DNA of 47,077 nt from Nocardia aobensis NBRC 100429 (GCF_000308375.1 NZ_BAFQ01000057.1:1-47077); one strand, 5' to 3'. Positions 1 through 10,058 are shown, counted from the stretch's first letter. Numbers and translations: made by a program. The notes: generated by a model from the letters alone, not told the origin.

Positions 1-1406
1 AAACGGTCGCGTGGCGGCGCGGTGCGGTCCGCGGTCGCGGTGCGACCGGTAGCTGTGGTGGTGCGGCCGGTGGTGGTGCGGCCGTTGTGCGCCGATTCGC
101 CGCGTTCGTTCCTCGTCGCCGGGCCGCGCCGCCGGGGGTTGCGGGCCGCGCTGCCGCCTCGGGCGGGGCGGCGGGAATTCTGCTCGGCGCGTTCAGGTTT
201 CGCGGCGGGCGCGACCGGTGCCGCGACCGTGCCGACCAATGCGGTGACCTGGGCCGAATCCGGGCTCACCTGTTGCGGGCGGACGTCGAGTCCGGCCTTG
301 CGCAGCAGTACCGCGACGTCCTTGCGCTGTTCCGGCAGCATGATCGTCACGACGTCGCCGGTGCTGCCGGCGCGGGCGGTGCGCCCCGAGCGGTGCAGAT
401 AGGCCTTGTGTTCGGCGGGCGGGTCGACGTGCACGACGAGTTCGACATCGTCGACGTGCACGCCGCGGGCCGCGATATCGGTCGCGACCAGGACGCGCGT
501 GGTGCCGTCGGCGAAGGCGGCCAGATTGCGGTCGCGCGCGACCTGCGACAGATTGCCGTGCAGATCGGCGGCCGGAATTCCGGCGGTGGTGAGCTGTTTG
601 GCCAGCCGCCGCGCATGATGTTTGGTGCGCATGAACAGGATTCGCCGTCCGGTTCCGGAGGCGAGGGTCTGGACCAGCACGCGCTTGGCCTCGCTGTCGC
701 CGATCTCGAAGACGTGATGGGTCATCGCGGGCACCGGTGAGTGGGCCTCGTCGACCGTGTGCGACAACGGGTTTCGCAGGAAGCGCTGCACCAGCTTGTT
801 CACGCCGTTGTCCAGGGTGGCGGAGAACAGCATCCGCTGCCCGTCGGCGGGGGTCGCGGCCAGGATTCGGGTGACGCCGGGCAGGAAGCCGAGATCGGCC
901 ATGTGGTCGGCCTCGTCCAGCACCGTGATCCGCACCTCGTCCAGGGCGACCAGGCGCTGTTTGATCAGATCCTCCAGCCGGCCCGGGCAGGCGACGACGA
1001 TATCCGCCCCCGAGCGCAGTTCGCGGACCTGGCGCGCCTGCGGCACCCCACCGAACACCGTCACCACTCGCAGATCGCAGGCATCGGCCAACGGCTGGAG
1101 GGTCGCGGCGATCTGAGTGGCCAATTCGCGGGTGGGCGCCAGCACCAGACCTGCGGGCCGGCCCGGGACGCGCCGGTGACCGAGGCGGTGCAGCCGGTCG
1201 ACCATCGGAATCGAGAAGGCGAGGGTCTTACCGCTGCCGGTGCGCCCGCGAGCGAGCACATCGCGGCCGGCCAGCGTGTCCGGAAGTGTCGCGGCCTGGA
1301 TCGGCAGCGGTGCGGTGAAACCCTGTGCGGTCAGCGCGCGCACCAGCGGCGCATCGACGCCGAGGGTTGCGAAGGTGGCGGCAGGGCTCGATGAACGAGT
1401 CGTCAT
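1..1406 (-). CDS. DEAD-box ATP-dependent RNA helicase (3' end cut by the window edge)
   Basis: An open frame runs leftwards from an ATG at 1406 to the edge without a stop, giving 468 residues. The product unwinds structured RNA using ATP, in ribosome assembly or mRNA turnover in the cytoplasm. Visible motifs are a Q-motif region (FTAPLPIQA, about residues 30-38), Walker A GRTGSGKT (54-61), PTRELA (91-96), DEAD (164-167), SAT (195-197) and HRSGRTARAG near the end of the helicase core. After the core, the tail is rich in Arg, Gly and Thr with GRTTT-like repeats and has no fold I recognise; such basic tails in RhlE/DeaD-like helicases bind RNA. The gene is divergent from the GT39 gene. It resembles RhlE by architecture, but I cannot assign a symbol. 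The true C-terminus is unknown. Confidence 0.93.
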   Translation of the reverse strand, partial: MTTRSSSPAATFATLGVDAPLVRALTAQGFTAPLPIQAATLPDTLAGRDVLARGRTGSGKTLAFSIPMVDRLHRLGHRRVPGRPAGLVLAPTRELATQIAATLQPLADACDLRVVTVFGGVPQARQVRELRSGADIVVACPGRLEDLIKQRLVALDEVRITVLDEADHMADLGFLPGVTRILAATPADGQRMLFSATLDNGVNKLVQRFLRNPLSHTVDEAHSPVPAMTHHVFEIGDSEAKRVLVQTLASGTGRRILFMRTKHHARRLAKQLTTAGIPAADLHGNLSQVARDRNLAAFADGTTRVLVATDIAARGVHVDDVELVVHVDPPAEHKAYLHRSGRTARAGSTGDVVTIMLPEQRKDVAVLLRKAGLDVRPQQVSPDSAQVTALVGTVAAPVAPAAKPERAEQNSRRPARGGSAARNPRRRGPATRNERGESAHNGRTTTGRTTTATGRTATADRTAPPRDR

Positions 1407-1742
1407 GAGTAGTCGTGGTGCCTTTCGAGCAGCAGAGTCAACCGCAGCGGCGCTGGGGTTGCAGCGGCGCCGGGCTTCGTAGCACGCACGGAGGCTGACC
1501 GCTGGGTGGCCGACGCGAAGAGTAGACATCCACGACGGAGGGAGTACGAGTAACCGATACTCCTCGATCAGCCTATCCCGTCCCGGCGGTTTCCCGGGCA
1601 TCACGGGACAGTGACGGTTCTCTCCTCACCGGGCGACGTGGATCACCGGGCTGTGGGGACCACTCGGCCGCGTGAACCGCTGGGCGAGTTCACAGGTTTC
1701 TCCCAGCGGCGTCCCAGCCGGTCGGCGGCGCGGACGACCATC
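1407..1742. promoter_or_regulatory. Divergent intergenic region with a short inverted repeat
   Basis: This 336-bp gap separates the leftward helicase from the rightward GT39 gene and must hold both promoters. The clearest structure is GGAGTA/TACTCC (1541-1546 and 1558-1563) with an 11-bp spacer. It could be an operator but has no recognised owner. No convincing -35/-10 pair was found. The GT39 frame is open from 1611, so part of this gap could be coding if that GTG is the real start. Confidence 0.3.
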
Positions 1743-3905
1743 ATGGCAGCCATGACCGAAACTGCTATCGCGCCGGGCCGGCCGGCGGACGGCGTGACGA
1801 CGCCCGGCCGGGGCCGCACGCGGAGGCTGCCGTGGGAGCACCTGGGACTCGTCGCGCTGCTGGGCGGCACCGCGATCGCCTATCTGTGGAATCTGAGCGC
1901 GAACGGCTGGGCCAACTCCTTCTATGCCGCCGCGGTGCAGTCGGGTGCGAAATCGTGGAAGGCGTTCTTCTTCGGTTCCTCGGACTGGGGCAATTCGATC
2001 ACCGTCGACAAGACGCCGGCGTCGCTGTGGCCGATGGAGATCTCGGCTCGCCTCTTCGGGATGAACAGCTGGAGCATGCTGATCCCGCAGGTGCTGATCG
2101 CGGTCGCCGCGGTCGCCCTGCTGTGGGCGACACTGCGCCGGACCTTCGGCCCCGGGGCCGGGCTGCTCGGCGGTCTCGCGCTGGCGGTGACGCCCGTCGC
2201 GACGCTGATGTTCCGCTACAACAACCCCGACGTGCTGCTCGTCTTTCTGATGGTCGCGGCCGTCTGGGCGATGACGCGTGCCCTCGAGGACGGCCGGTGG
2301 CGCTGGCTCGTGCTGTGCGGAGGTTTCGTCGGCATGGGTTTTTTGGCCAAACAGCTGCAGGTGCTGCTGGTGGTTCCCGCGCTGGCGCTGACCTACCTGT
2401 TCGCCGGACCGCCGAAACTGGGTAAACGGCTGCTGCAACTGCTGGCCGCCGGTGCGGGTCTGGTGGTCGGCGCGGGTTGGTGGGTGCTGATCGCCCAGCT
2501 GTGGCCCGCCGACGTGCGGCCGTATTTCGGTGGGTCCAAGAACAACTCGATCATCGAACTCACCCTCGGCTACAACGGTCTGCAGCGACTGGGCATGGAT
2601 TCCGGCGGTTTCGGCGGCGGTCTGCCCGGGCCGCCGCCCGGCGGTGGCCACGGCCGCGGACCGTCCTTCGGGTCCGAGGCCGGGATCACCCGGATGTTCA
2701 GTGAGACCGTCGGCGGTCAGATCGCATGGCTGATACCGGCCGCGCTGATTCTGTTCGTCGCGGGACTCGCGCTGCGCGGCAAGGCTTCTCGCACCGATCC
2801 GCGGCGCGCCTCGCTCCTGCTGTGGGGCGGCTGGGCGCTGGTGACCGCGCTGGTGTTCAGCTTCATGAAGGGAATCTTCCATCAGTACTACACCGTGGCA
2901 CTGGCTCCGGCCGTCGCCGGTGTGGCCGGCATCGGCGCTGTGTTGCTGTGGCGCGAACGCGACCGCTTGTGGGTCCGGCTGGCCCTCGCGGGCGCCTCGG
3001 CCTCGACCACGGTCACCGCGGTGGTTCTGCTGAACCGGACTCCTGATTTCGTTCCGTGGCTGCGATGGGTGATCGCGGTGACCGGAGCGGTGGCCGCCGT
3101 CGCGCTCATCGTTCCTCAGCCGCGCCGGATGGCGGGCTGGGCCGCGACCCTCGCCGTGGTCACCGCTCTCGCCGGGCCGGTGGCCTACTCGATCCAGACC
3201 ATCGCCTCCGCCCACAACGGCGGCATCGTCCTCGCCGGACCGAAGACCAGCGGCGGCTTCGGCTTCGGCTTCGGGCCGGGTGGCCCAGATGGCGCGTGCG
3301 GCCCCGCCGGGCCGGGTGGTACCGGCAGCGGACCCTCCGCACCCGCACCGGGCGTGAACGGAACTCGTCCGGGTGTCTCGGGCCAGGAGGTACCCGGCGC
3401 CCCGCCCGCTGGGGCGGAGAACGGATGCGCGCCGGCCGGACTCAGCGCAGGACCGGCGAACGACGGTTCGGATTCGGCCGGCACCGCCCAGCCTCCCGGA
3501 CAACCGGGCCGGGCGCCGCGGTCCGGCGAGCCGACGGCTACCGGGCCCGGCATGGGTGAGCGGACGAATCAGCAGTTGATCGATCTGCTGAAGAACACCG
3601 GCGCCGGCTACACGTGGGCGGCCGCGGCGATCAGCTCGATGGGTGCCGCGGACCTGCAGCTCGATTCCGGTTACGCGGTCATGTCGATCGGCGGATTCGG
3701 TGGCGGTGATCCGTCGCCGACCCTCGATCAGTTCCGCGCCGATGTCGCGCAGGGGCGCATCCACTACTTCATCGGCTCCGAGCGGCGCGGTCCCGGATCG
3801 GGTGAAACCTCGGAGGCGAGCCGGATCGCCCAGTGGGTCGAGAGTACGTATGTGGCGACCGATGTCGGCGGAACGAAGGTCTACGACCTGACGGCCACCC
3901 GGTAA
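1743..3905 (+). CDS. GT39-type membrane glycosyltransferase (mannosyltransferase-like)
   Basis: About 720 residues. The protein resembles the ArnT/PMT superfamily, which transfers a sugar from a polyprenyl-phosphate donor on the outer face of the membrane. After a short basic N-terminus there are many hydrophobic helices. The first external loop carries NSITVDKTPASLWPMEIS and the second FRYNNPD, both typical of actinobacterial GT39 proteins. A Gly/Pro/Ser-rich, very low-complexity stretch (about residues 500-605) separates the membrane core from a soluble C-terminal domain of about 110 residues starting near TNQQLIDLLKNTGAGYTW. The frame is open from a GTG at 1611. I prefer the ATG at 1743 (or 1752) because the residues before it look non-coding and the membrane core begins soon after; neither has a strong ribosome site. 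Acceptor unknown. Confidence 0.85.
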   Translation: MAAMTETAIAPGRPADGVTTPGRGRTRRLPWEHLGLVALLGGTAIAYLWNLSANGWANSFYAAAVQSGAKSWKAFFFGSSDWGNSITVDKTPASLWPMEISARLFGMNSWSMLIPQVLIAVAAVALLWATLRRTFGPGAGLLGGLALAVTPVATLMFRYNNPDVLLVFLMVAAVWAMTRALEDGRWRWLVLCGGFVGMGFLAKQLQVLLVVPALALTYLFAGPPKLGKRLLQLLAAGAGLVVGAGWWVLIAQLWPADVRPYFGGSKNNSIIELTLGYNGLQRLGMDSGGFGGGLPGPPPGGGHGRGPSFGSEAGITRMFSETVGGQIAWLIPAALILFVAGLALRGKASRTDPRRASLLLWGGWALVTALVFSFMKGIFHQYYTVALAPAVAGVAGIGAVLLWRERDRLWVRLALAGASASTTVTAVVLLNRTPDFVPWLRWVIAVTGAVAAVALIVPQPRRMAGWAATLAVVTALAGPVAYSIQTIASAHNGGIVLAGPKTSGGFGFGFGPGGPDGACGPAGPGGTGSGPSAPAPGVNGTRPGVSGQEVPGAPPAGAENGCAPAGLSAGPANDGSDSAGTAQPPGQPGRAPRSGEPTATGPGMGERTNQQLIDLLKNTGAGYTWAAAAISSMGAADLQLDSGYAVMSIGGFGGGDPSPTLDQFRADVAQGRIHYFIGSERRGPGSGETSEASRIAQWVESTYVATDVGGTKVYDLTATR

Positions 3906-3968
3906 CCCGCGGGGCGGGTGGCGGCCCCGCGCCGCCACCGCCTCGGTTCGGTGCGGCAGACTGCGACC

Positions 3969-4460
3969 ATGACCGGAGCCACGGCGTCGAAATACAGTGC
4001 GGGAGTTCTGCTGTTCCGGCATGCCCCGCGGCTGCAGGTGTTGCTCGGACATATGGGCGGTCCGTACTGGGCGCGCAAGGATGCCGGTGCCTGGTCGGTC
4101 CCCAAGGGCGAGTACGCACCGGATTCCGAGGATGCCCGGACGGCCGCGGCGCGTGAGTTCACCGAGGAACTGGGCCTGCCCGTACCCGACGGTGACTGGA
4201 TCGCGCTGGGGGAGTCGCACTACGGCAGCGGTCGCTCCCGCAAGCGGGTCACCGTATGGGCCGTGGCAGGCGATCTGGATCCCGAGCAGGTGGTCCCCGG
4301 CACCTTCGAGATGCAGTGGCCGCCGAGATCCGGCCGCACGCAGACGTTTCCGGAGATCGATCGGGTCGAGTGGCTCGAACCGGAGCTCGCGCGCGAGAAG
4401 ATCGTTACTGGTCAGCGTCCCTTTCTGGACCGGCTCACCGAGGTGCTCGCGGACGGCTGA
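3969..4460 (+). CDS. NUDIX hydrolase
   Basis: A 163-residue cytoplasmic hydrolase expected to cleave a nucleoside diphosphate linked to another group. The Nudix helix is clear: PKGEYAP followed by AAAREFTEELGL, with the REFTEE core that binds Mg2+. The spacing from the first Gly to the first conserved Glu looks one residue longer than the canonical Gx5E. The start is the ATG at 3969, just before the conserved KYSAGVLLFRH; a longer in-frame start at 3918 adds residues that do not look coding. CAGACT lies 6 bp upstream of the ATG, so a leaderless transcript is possible. It converges on the next gene with a 3-bp gap. Substrate cannot be told from sequence. Confidence 0.88.
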   Translation: MTGATASKYSAGVLLFRHAPRLQVLLGHMGGPYWARKDAGAWSVPKGEYAPDSEDARTAAAREFTEELGLPVPDGDWIALGESHYGSGRSRKRVTVWAVAGDLDPEQVVPGTFEMQWPPRSGRTQTFPEIDRVEWLEPELAREKIVTGQRPFLDRLTEVLADG

Positions 4461-4463
4461 GGT

Positions 4464-5054
4464 TCAGCGGTAGGCGTCGGCGGTCCCGTCACCACCGGAT
4501 TCGACGAGCCGTACGCCCCGGAGTTCGTGCACGGTCAGCCGATGGGCGGGGCGCGCCCCGTCCCACGTCGGGACGAGGTTGCGACGACGCGCGGCGTAGG
4601 CGGTCATGAGATCGCGCGCCAGCCGGGCCGGCGATACCCGGTCGACCGCGGCCCGCCGCAGAATCACCACCAGCAGATGGTGCGGAATGTCCTCGGGATC
4701 GCCGAGCGGCCGGAACATTCTCGCCCGCACCGGAACCGACAGTGGCGCAGCCGTTTCCGCGTCCATGAATTCGGTGATCGCGTCCGGCAATTCGGCTGCG
4801 ATCACCGGCGTCGGCACCAGTCGTGGCAACACCGCGGCGGTCGCGGACAAAACCCGGGGCGCCGCACTCGAACCGGGCATCGGGTAGACGGTGCGTAGCT
4901 GTGCGTGCCGCGCGATCAGATCGGCGAAGGCGTCGCGCAATCCGACGGCATAGAGATATCCCGTGAAATGCACGGTGAACGATGCCGTCCCCGCGGGCGT
5001 CGGACCGACAGGCGGCACGGCGGGGACCACCGCGGCGGTAGAGCGCAGTTCCAT
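4464..5054 (-). CDS. Condensation-domain-like half protein, active site degenerate
   Basis: A 196-residue protein resembling the N-terminal lobe of an NRPS condensation (or acyltransferase PapA-like) domain. I see ADLIARHAQLRTVYP, matching the family's LVARHExLRTxF helix, and later HLLVVIL followed by RRAAVDRVSPARLARDL, where the family has the HHxxxDG active-site motif. Both His and the Gly are replaced by Arg, so the usual acyl-transfer chemistry is unlikely. The C-terminal lobe is absent. The ATG at 5054 has GAGGAA about 12 bp upstream. No carrier-protein, adenylation or polyketide gene is adjacent. It could be a binding or regulatory relic, or a gene remnant that stayed open. Family match is by eye only. 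Confidence 0.6.
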   Translation of the reverse strand: MELRSTAAVVPAVPPVGPTPAGTASFTVHFTGYLYAVGLRDAFADLIARHAQLRTVYPMPGSSAAPRVLSATAAVLPRLVPTPVIAAELPDAITEFMDAETAAPLSVPVRARMFRPLGDPEDIPHHLLVVILRRAAVDRVSPARLARDLMTAYAARRRNLVPTWDGARPAHRLTVHELRGVRLVESGGDGTADAYR

Positions 5055-5154
5055 CCGGCATTTCCGTTCCTCGTCCGTACCCCAGTCCCGGCGGGCACAC
5101 GCGGAGCCTAACTCCGAACACGCGTCCGCGCTGTTCGACGGGTACGGGCGAGGG

Positions 5155-7650
5155 TTATCGGCCGTACGGCCAGCGCCAGTCGGCCACCTCCGGAATATCG
5201 GCGCCGTGCTCGCGCGTCCAGATACGCGCGGCCAGACGGGCATCGGCCATGTCCTGGCGCAGCCCGGCCGCCTGGGTGCCCAGTCCGGGAACGCGGTCGA
5301 TCACATCCATCACCAGGTGATAGCGGTCGAGGTCGTTGAGCATCACCATGTCGAACGGGGTGGTCGTGGTGCCTTTCTCCTTGTATCCGCGCACGTGCAG
5401 CCCGGAGTGGTTGGTGCGCTGATAGGTGAGCCGGTGGATCAGCCAGGGATAGCCGTGGAAGGCGAAGATGACCGGCCGATCCCGGGTGAACAAGGTGTCG
5501 AATTCGCGATCGGGCAGGCCGTGCGGATGTTCGTCCGCCGGCAGCAGCCGCATCAGATCGACCACATTCACCACGCGAATGCGCAACTGCGGCAACCGTT
5601 CGCGCAGAATGGCGGCGGCCGCCAGTGTCTCCAGGGTCGGTACGTCGCCGGCGCAGGCCAGCACCACATCGGGAGTCGTGCCCGTCTCGTCGTTGTGGCC
5701 GGCCCATTCCCAAATACCGGCCCCGCGGGCACAGTGCAGCCGCGCCTCGTCGACCGACAGCCAATCCGCCTGCGGCTGTTTGCCGGCCACCACCACGTTC
5801 ACGTAATGCCGGGACCGCAGGCAGTGGTCGTAGGTCGACAGCAGCGTGTTGGCGTCCGGCGGCAGATAGACGCGCACGATCGAAGGCTGCTTGTTCATCA
5901 CCACATCGAGGAAACCCGGGTCCTGATGGGTGAATCCGTTGTGATCCTGCCGCCACACATGGGAGGTCAGCAGATAGTTCAGGCTCGGAACGGGCCGGCG
6001 CCACGGCACCGCGCTGCTGGCGTCCAGCCACTTCGCGTGCTGGTTGAACATCGCGTCGACGATGTGGATGAAGGCCTCGTAACAGGTGAACACACCGTGC
6101 CGCCCGGTGAGCAGGTAGCCCTCCAGCAGGCCCTGGCACATATGTTCCGACAGCACCTCGATCACGCGGCCGCGGCGGTCCAATTTCACGTCGAATTCCC
6201 CGATGTCGGCCTGCCAGTTGCGGCCGGTGACGGTGAGGACGTCCTGGAGCCGGTTACTGGCCAATTCGTCGGGTGCGAGGATCAGGAAATTGTCGCGGTT
6301 GGCAGCGGTGACGTCGCGCAGCCACGTGCCCAGCACCTGGGTGGCCTCGTGCGAGGTGGCGCCCGGCGCGGGGACCTCCACGCCGTAGCGGCGCCAATCC
6401 GGCAGTCGCAGATCCTGCACCGTCGCGCCGCCGTTGGCTACCGGATTGGCGCTCATCCGCCGCGGCCCCGCCGGGACCTGGCGCAGCAACTGCGGATACG
6501 GGCGGCCGTCCTCGTCGAACAGTTCCGCGGGACGATACGACTGCAGCCACTGCTCGAGCACCCGGCGGTGCCCGTCGTCGGAACGCGCGGCGGGCAGCGG
6601 CACCTGATGGGCGCGGAAGGTGCCCTCGACCTGGTCGCCGTCGACCACCGGCGGGCACGTCCAGCCCTTCGGCGTGCGCAGCACGATCATCGGCCAGCGG
6701 GGACGCGTCCCGTCGCCGCTCTCGCGCGCGGCGCGCTGGAATTCGGCGATGCGGTCCAGGCCGCGATCCAGCGCGGCGGCCATCGCCTGGTGTACGGCCG
6801 CGGGGTCGTGCCCGGCGACGATGATCGGGTCGTAGCCGTACCCGTGCAGCAGCGACAGCAGTTCGGATTCCGGAATGCGGGCCAGCAGGGTCGGATTCGC
6901 GATCTTGTATTCGTTGAGCGCCAGAATCGGCAGCACCGCGCCGTCGCGCGCCGGATTGAGGAATTTGTTCGCATGCCAGCTGGTCGCCAGCGGCCCGGTC
7001 TCGGCCTCGCCGTCGCCGATCACGCAGAACACGGTCAGGTCGGGATGGTCGAGTGCGGCGCCGTAGGCGTGCAACAGGGAATAGCCGAGCTCGCCGCCCT
7101 CGTGGAAGGAACCCGGTGTCTCGGGCGCGCAATGGCTGGGCACGCCGCCGGGATAGGAGAACTGCGCGAACAGCGCGCCCATTCCGGCCCCGTCGCGCGA
7201 AATATTGCTGTACAGCTCGGAATACGTGCCTTCCAGCCAGGCACACGCATTCGGCCCCGGCCCTCCGTGTCCCGGCCCGGCGACGAAGACCGCGTCCAGA
7301 TCGCGGGTCCGGATCGCCCGGTTGGCATGGGCCCACACCAGATTCAGTCCCGGCACGGTTCCGAAGTGCCCGAGCAGACGCGGTTTGATGTGCTCGGCCG
7401 CCAGCGGGGTGCGCAGCAGGGGATTGGCCGTCAGATAGATCTGGCCCACCGCCAGATAGTTCGCCGCGCGCCACCACGCGTCCAGATCGGCGAGTTCGTC
7501 CGGTGAGAGCGGGCCGGGGACCTCGGCCAGCCGATACGGTTCGGGTGCGATCGTGGCCCCGCCGCTGCCGCCGATATTGTCGGCGGCCGTATCCGCGCCG
7601 GTCGGGTCGGTGGCCGGGACCCGTCCTTCCGAACTCGCCAAGTCGGTCAC
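5155..7650 (-). CDS. xfp: Phosphoketolase (xylulose-5-phosphate/fructose-6-phosphate)
   Basis: An 831-residue thiamine-diphosphate enzyme that splits xylulose-5-P or fructose-6-P with phosphate to acetyl-phosphate plus glyceraldehyde-3-P or erythrose-4-P. The length is normal for the family. Signature motifs are [21 protein letters not shown], the ThDP/Mg site GDGEAETG, and GWTCPP in the middle domain. The chosen start is a GTG at 7650 with GAGGAG 8 bp upstream, followed by a disordered lead of about 30 residues before the conserved [15 protein letters not shown]; the frame stays open further upstream to 8157 but overlaps the divergent lipoprotein gene. No ackA or pta lies in the window, so the fate of acetyl-phosphate is not shown here. 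Confidence 0.95.
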   Translation of the reverse strand: MTDLASSEGRVPATDPTGADTAADNIGGSGGATIAPEPYRLAEVPGPLSPDELADLDAWWRAANYLAVGQIYLTANPLLRTPLAAEHIKPRLLGHFGTVPGLNLVWAHANRAIRTRDLDAVFVAGPGHGGPGPNACAWLEGTYSELYSNISRDGAGMGALFAQFSYPGGVPSHCAPETPGSFHEGGELGYSLLHAYGAALDHPDLTVFCVIGDGEAETGPLATSWHANKFLNPARDGAVLPILALNEYKIANPTLLARIPESELLSLLHGYGYDPIIVAGHDPAAVHQAMAAALDRGLDRIAEFQRAARESGDGTRPRWPMIVLRTPKGWTCPPVVDGDQVEGTFRAHQVPLPAARSDDGHRRVLEQWLQSYRPAELFDEDGRPYPQLLRQVPAGPRRMSANPVANGGATVQDLRLPDWRRYGVEVPAPGATSHEATQVLGTWLRDVTAANRDNFLILAPDELASNRLQDVLTVTGRNWQADIGEFDVKLDRRGRVIEVLSEHMCQGLLEGYLLTGRHGVFTCYEAFIHIVDAMFNQHAKWLDASSAVPWRRPVPSLNYLLTSHVWRQDHNGFTHQDPGFLDVVMNKQPSIVRVYLPPDANTLLSTYDHCLRSRHYVNVVVAGKQPQADWLSVDEARLHCARGAGIWEWAGHNDETGTTPDVVLACAGDVPTLETLAAAAILRERLPQLRIRVVNVVDLMRLLPADEHPHGLPDREFDTLFTRDRPVIFAFHGYPWLIHRLTYQRTNHSGLHVRGYKEKGTTTTPFDMVMLNDLDRYHLVMDVIDRVPGLGTQAAGLRQDMADARLAARIWTREHGADIPEVADWRWPYGR

Positions 7651-7848
7651 GATCGTGCTCCTCGCAGTGGGGTGTTCGGGTAACCGCTTCGGATGGAGAC
7701 TCGACGCCAGGCTACCGGGCCGCGGCGATCCCGGGCCGATCCGCACCCGCAGCCCGGATATCCGCACCCGATGCCGGAAAACCTCCCGCGCCCGCCGGAT
7801 CGAACGGGCGGTGACGGGGCCCACAGCCGGTCCGTCCGCCGCACCGAT

Positions 7849-7854
7849 TAGGGT
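7849..7854 (+). promoter_or_regulatory. -10 box TAGGGT, predicted leaderless start
   Basis: TAGGGT lies exactly 7 bp before the ATG at 7862. In mycobacteria and relatives TANNNT at this distance usually gives a transcript beginning at the start codon. No good -35 is visible and there is no Shine-Dalgarno. Confidence 0.5.
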
Positions 7855-7861
7855 GCGGCGC

Positions 7862-8443
7862 ATGCAGACTTTGGCCAGGATCATCGGCACGGCCGCCGTC
7901 GCGGTCGCGGCGGTCGCCCTCACCGCCTGCGGCGGCAACGACGACAACGGCTCGGCGACGACCTCGAGCACCGTCGCAGGCGCCCAGCCGAGCGCGGGCA
8001 CCTCGGCCGCCGCGGCTCCCACGGCGAGCCACGGCCGCGAATGCACCGCCGACGACATCGGTGTCACCGGCGGCTTCGGCCAGGCGCCGACCATCACCAT
8101 TCCCGACAATTGCGATCCGCCGAAGCAGCTGGTCACCAAGGATCTCGTCGAGGGCACCGGTCCGGCGGCGGCGACCGGCCAGCCGGTGGAGATGAACTAC
8201 ACGCTGGTCACCTGGTCGGACAAGAAGAAGCTGGACAGCTCCTTCGACCGCGGCCAGACCTTCCCGCTCACCCTCGGTACCGGTGAGGTCATCCAGGGCT
8301 GGGACCAGGGCCTGATCGGTATCAAACAGGGCGGCCGCCGCCTGCTGATCATCCCGCCCGACCTCGGCTACGGCCAGGGCGGCCAGGGTGTGAAGCCCAA
8401 CGAAACCCTCGTCTTCGTCACCGATGCCGTGAAGGTCGGTTGA
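7862..8443 (+). CDS. FKBP-type peptidyl-prolyl cis-trans isomerase, lipoprotein
   Basis: A 193-residue exported protein. Residues 1-23 form a lipoprotein signal (hydrophobic Ala/Val core ending LTAC, lipidated Cys23), followed by a Ser/Thr/Ala-rich linker to about residue 60. The FKBP domain occupies the C-terminal 100 residues: [52 protein letters not shown] and [10 protein letters not shown], all classical FKBP segments. It probably helps fold cell-envelope proteins. The frame is open upstream to 7553, but the signal peptide and the TAGGGT box fix the start at the ATG at 7862. It precedes the trigger factor gene, another prolyl isomerase. Confidence 0.93.
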   Translation: MQTLARIIGTAAVAVAAVALTACGGNDDNGSATTSSTVAGAQPSAGTSAAAAPTASHGRECTADDIGVTGGFGQAPTITIPDNCDPPKQLVTKDLVEGTGPAAATGQPVEMNYTLVTWSDKKKLDSSFDRGQTFPLTLGTGEVIQGWDQGLIGIKQGGRRLLIIPPDLGYGQGGQGVKPNETLVFVTDAVKVG

Positions 8444-8453
8444 TCGACGCCTT

Positions 8454-8470
8454 CGGCGGCAAAGCCGCCG
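8454..8470 (+). terminator. Weak hairpin after the FKBP gene
   Basis: CGGCGGC-AAA-GCCGCCG, a perfect 7-bp stem 10 bp past the stop codon with no T-run. It could slow or end transcription, as GC-rich hairpins without T-runs often do in actinobacteria. Confidence 0.35.
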
Positions 8471-8649
8471 CCGACCGAGGCGGGCCAGCCGATTGCGGCC
8501 CGAATACCGCTGTCGACTACCCTTGATCGGATGCGATTTCGGGGGGAAACAGCGCCGTTGTATGGCGGCACCCGAACATCGTCGCCGGCGGATCACACCT
8601 CCGTCCGGCGGCCACACAGACCAGTGAACAACGAACAAGGAGCATGTCC

Positions 8650-10029
8650 GTGAAGAGCACCGTCGAGCAGCTGAGCCCGACCCGGGTCCGCATCAATGTC
8701 GAGGTGCCCTTCGAGGAGCTGAAGCCGGACTTCGACAAGGCGTACCGGGCGCTGGCCCAGCAGGTTCGCATTCCCGGCTTCCGTCCGGGCAAGGCCCCGG
8801 CCAAGCTGCTCGAGGCCCGCCTCGGTCGCGGCGCCATCCTGGAGCAGGTCGTCAACGACGCGCTGCCGGCTCGCTACAGCGAGGCCGTCACCGCCTCCGA
8901 GGTGAAGGTGCTCGGCCAGCCCGAGATCGAGATCACCAAGATCGAGGACGGCGACGAGCTGGCGTTCACCGCCGAGGTCGACGTCCGTCCCGAGATCGCG
9001 CTGCCCGACTACGAGAGCATCGAGGTCACCGTCGATCCGCTGAGCATCGGCGACGAGGACATCGACCAGCAGCTGCAGTCGCTGCGCCAGCGCTTCGGCA
9101 CCCTGAAGAGCGTCGAGCGCGCCGTGCAGGAGGGCGACTTCGTCTCCATCGACCTGTCGGCCACCGTGGACGGCGAAGAGGTCTCCGAGGCGACGACCTC
9201 CGGTCTGTCGCACGAGGTCGGCTCCGGCCAGCTGATCGAGGGCCTGGACGACACCCTCATCGGCCTGAAGGCGGAGGAGTCCAAGGACTTCACCTCCACC
9301 CTGGTGGCCGGCGAGCACGCCGGTAAGGAAGCCGTCATCACCGTGAAGGTGAACTCGGTCAAGGAGCGCGAGCTGCCCGAGGCCGACGACGAATTCGCCC
9401 AGATGGCAAGCGAATTCGACACCATCGACGAGTTGAAGGAAGATCTGCGCAAGCGGGTCGAGCAGGGCAAGAAGGTGGAGCAGGCCGGCGAGATTCGCGA
9501 CAAGGTGCTCGAGGCGCTGCTGGACAAGACCGAGGTGCCGCTGCCCGAGGCGGCGGTACAGGCCGAGGTCGACGCCGTGCTGCACGACGCGGTGCACGGC
9601 TTCGACCACGACGAGGCGAAGTTCGCCGAGGCGCTCGAGGCTCAGGGCAGCACCCGCGAGGAGTTCGACAAGGACTCCAAGGAGGCCGCCGAGAAGTCGG
9701 TGAAGACCCAGCTGCTGCTGGACGCGATCGCCGAATCGGAGAACACCCAGGTCGGCCAGCAGGAGCTGACCGAGCGGATCCTGTTCCAGTCGCAGCGCTA
9801 CGGCATGGCGCCGGAACAGTTCATCCAGCAGATCCAGCAGGCCGGACAGCTCGGCGCGATCTTCGCCGACGTGCGCCGCGGTAAGGCGCTGGCCGGCGTG
9901 GTGATCAAGGCCAAGGTCACCGACACCGACGGCAACACGGTCGACACCGCCGAGATGTTCGGTGAGCCGGCCGAGGCGGTGGCGGATTCCGAGGGCGCCG
10001 CGGAGTCGGCCGAGAACGCCGCCGAGTAG
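8650..10029 (+). CDS. tig: Trigger factor, ribosome-associated chaperone
   Basis: A 459-residue chaperone that binds nascent chains at the ribosome exit. The N-terminal domain carries the ribosome-docking loop [12 protein letters not shown] (about residues 44-55). The middle FKBP-like domain starts near [19 protein letters not shown], and the helical C-terminal domain follows to a Glu/Ala-rich acidic tail. I chose the GTG at 8650, giving [19 protein letters not shown], which matches the mycobacterial protein start; AAGGAG (8637-8642) is then 7 bp upstream. The in-frame ATG at 8644 would leave only 1 bp to that site. The gene is separated from clpP1 by a strong terminator, so it is probably its own unit. 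Confidence 0.96.
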   Translation: MKSTVEQLSPTRVRINVEVPFEELKPDFDKAYRALAQQVRIPGFRPGKAPAKLLEARLGRGAILEQVVNDALPARYSEAVTASEVKVLGQPEIEITKIEDGDELAFTAEVDVRPEIALPDYESIEVTVDPLSIGDEDIDQQLQSLRQRFGTLKSVERAVQEGDFVSIDLSATVDGEEVSEATTSGLSHEVGSGQLIEGLDDTLIGLKAEESKDFTSTLVAGEHAGKEAVITVKVNSVKERELPEADDEFAQMASEFDTIDELKEDLRKRVEQGKKVEQAGEIRDKVLEALLDKTEVPLPEAAVQAEVDAVLHDAVHGFDHDEAKFAEALEAQGSTREEFDKDSKEAAEKSVKTQLLLDAIAESENTQVGQQELTERILFQSQRYGMAPEQFIQQIQQAGQLGAIFADVRRGKALAGVVIKAKVTDTDGNTVDTAEMFGEPAEAVADSEGAAESAENAAE

Positions 10030-10058
10030 CCATCGGCGACATATGAGTCAGCTGTAAG

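Noticed and set aside
1626..4220. 864-codon frame on the minus strand
   Set aside because: Antisense to the GT39 and NUDIX genes, which have clear family motifs; its residues are Arg/Gly/His-rich without motifs.
4963..7506. 847-codon frame on the plus strand
   Set aside because: Antisense to the phosphoketolase; a shadow caused by high GC at third positions.
4464..8443. NRPS gene cluster suggested by the condensation-like protein
   Set aside because: No adenylation, carrier or thioesterase domain nearby; neighbours are a NUDIX hydrolase and phosphoketolase.
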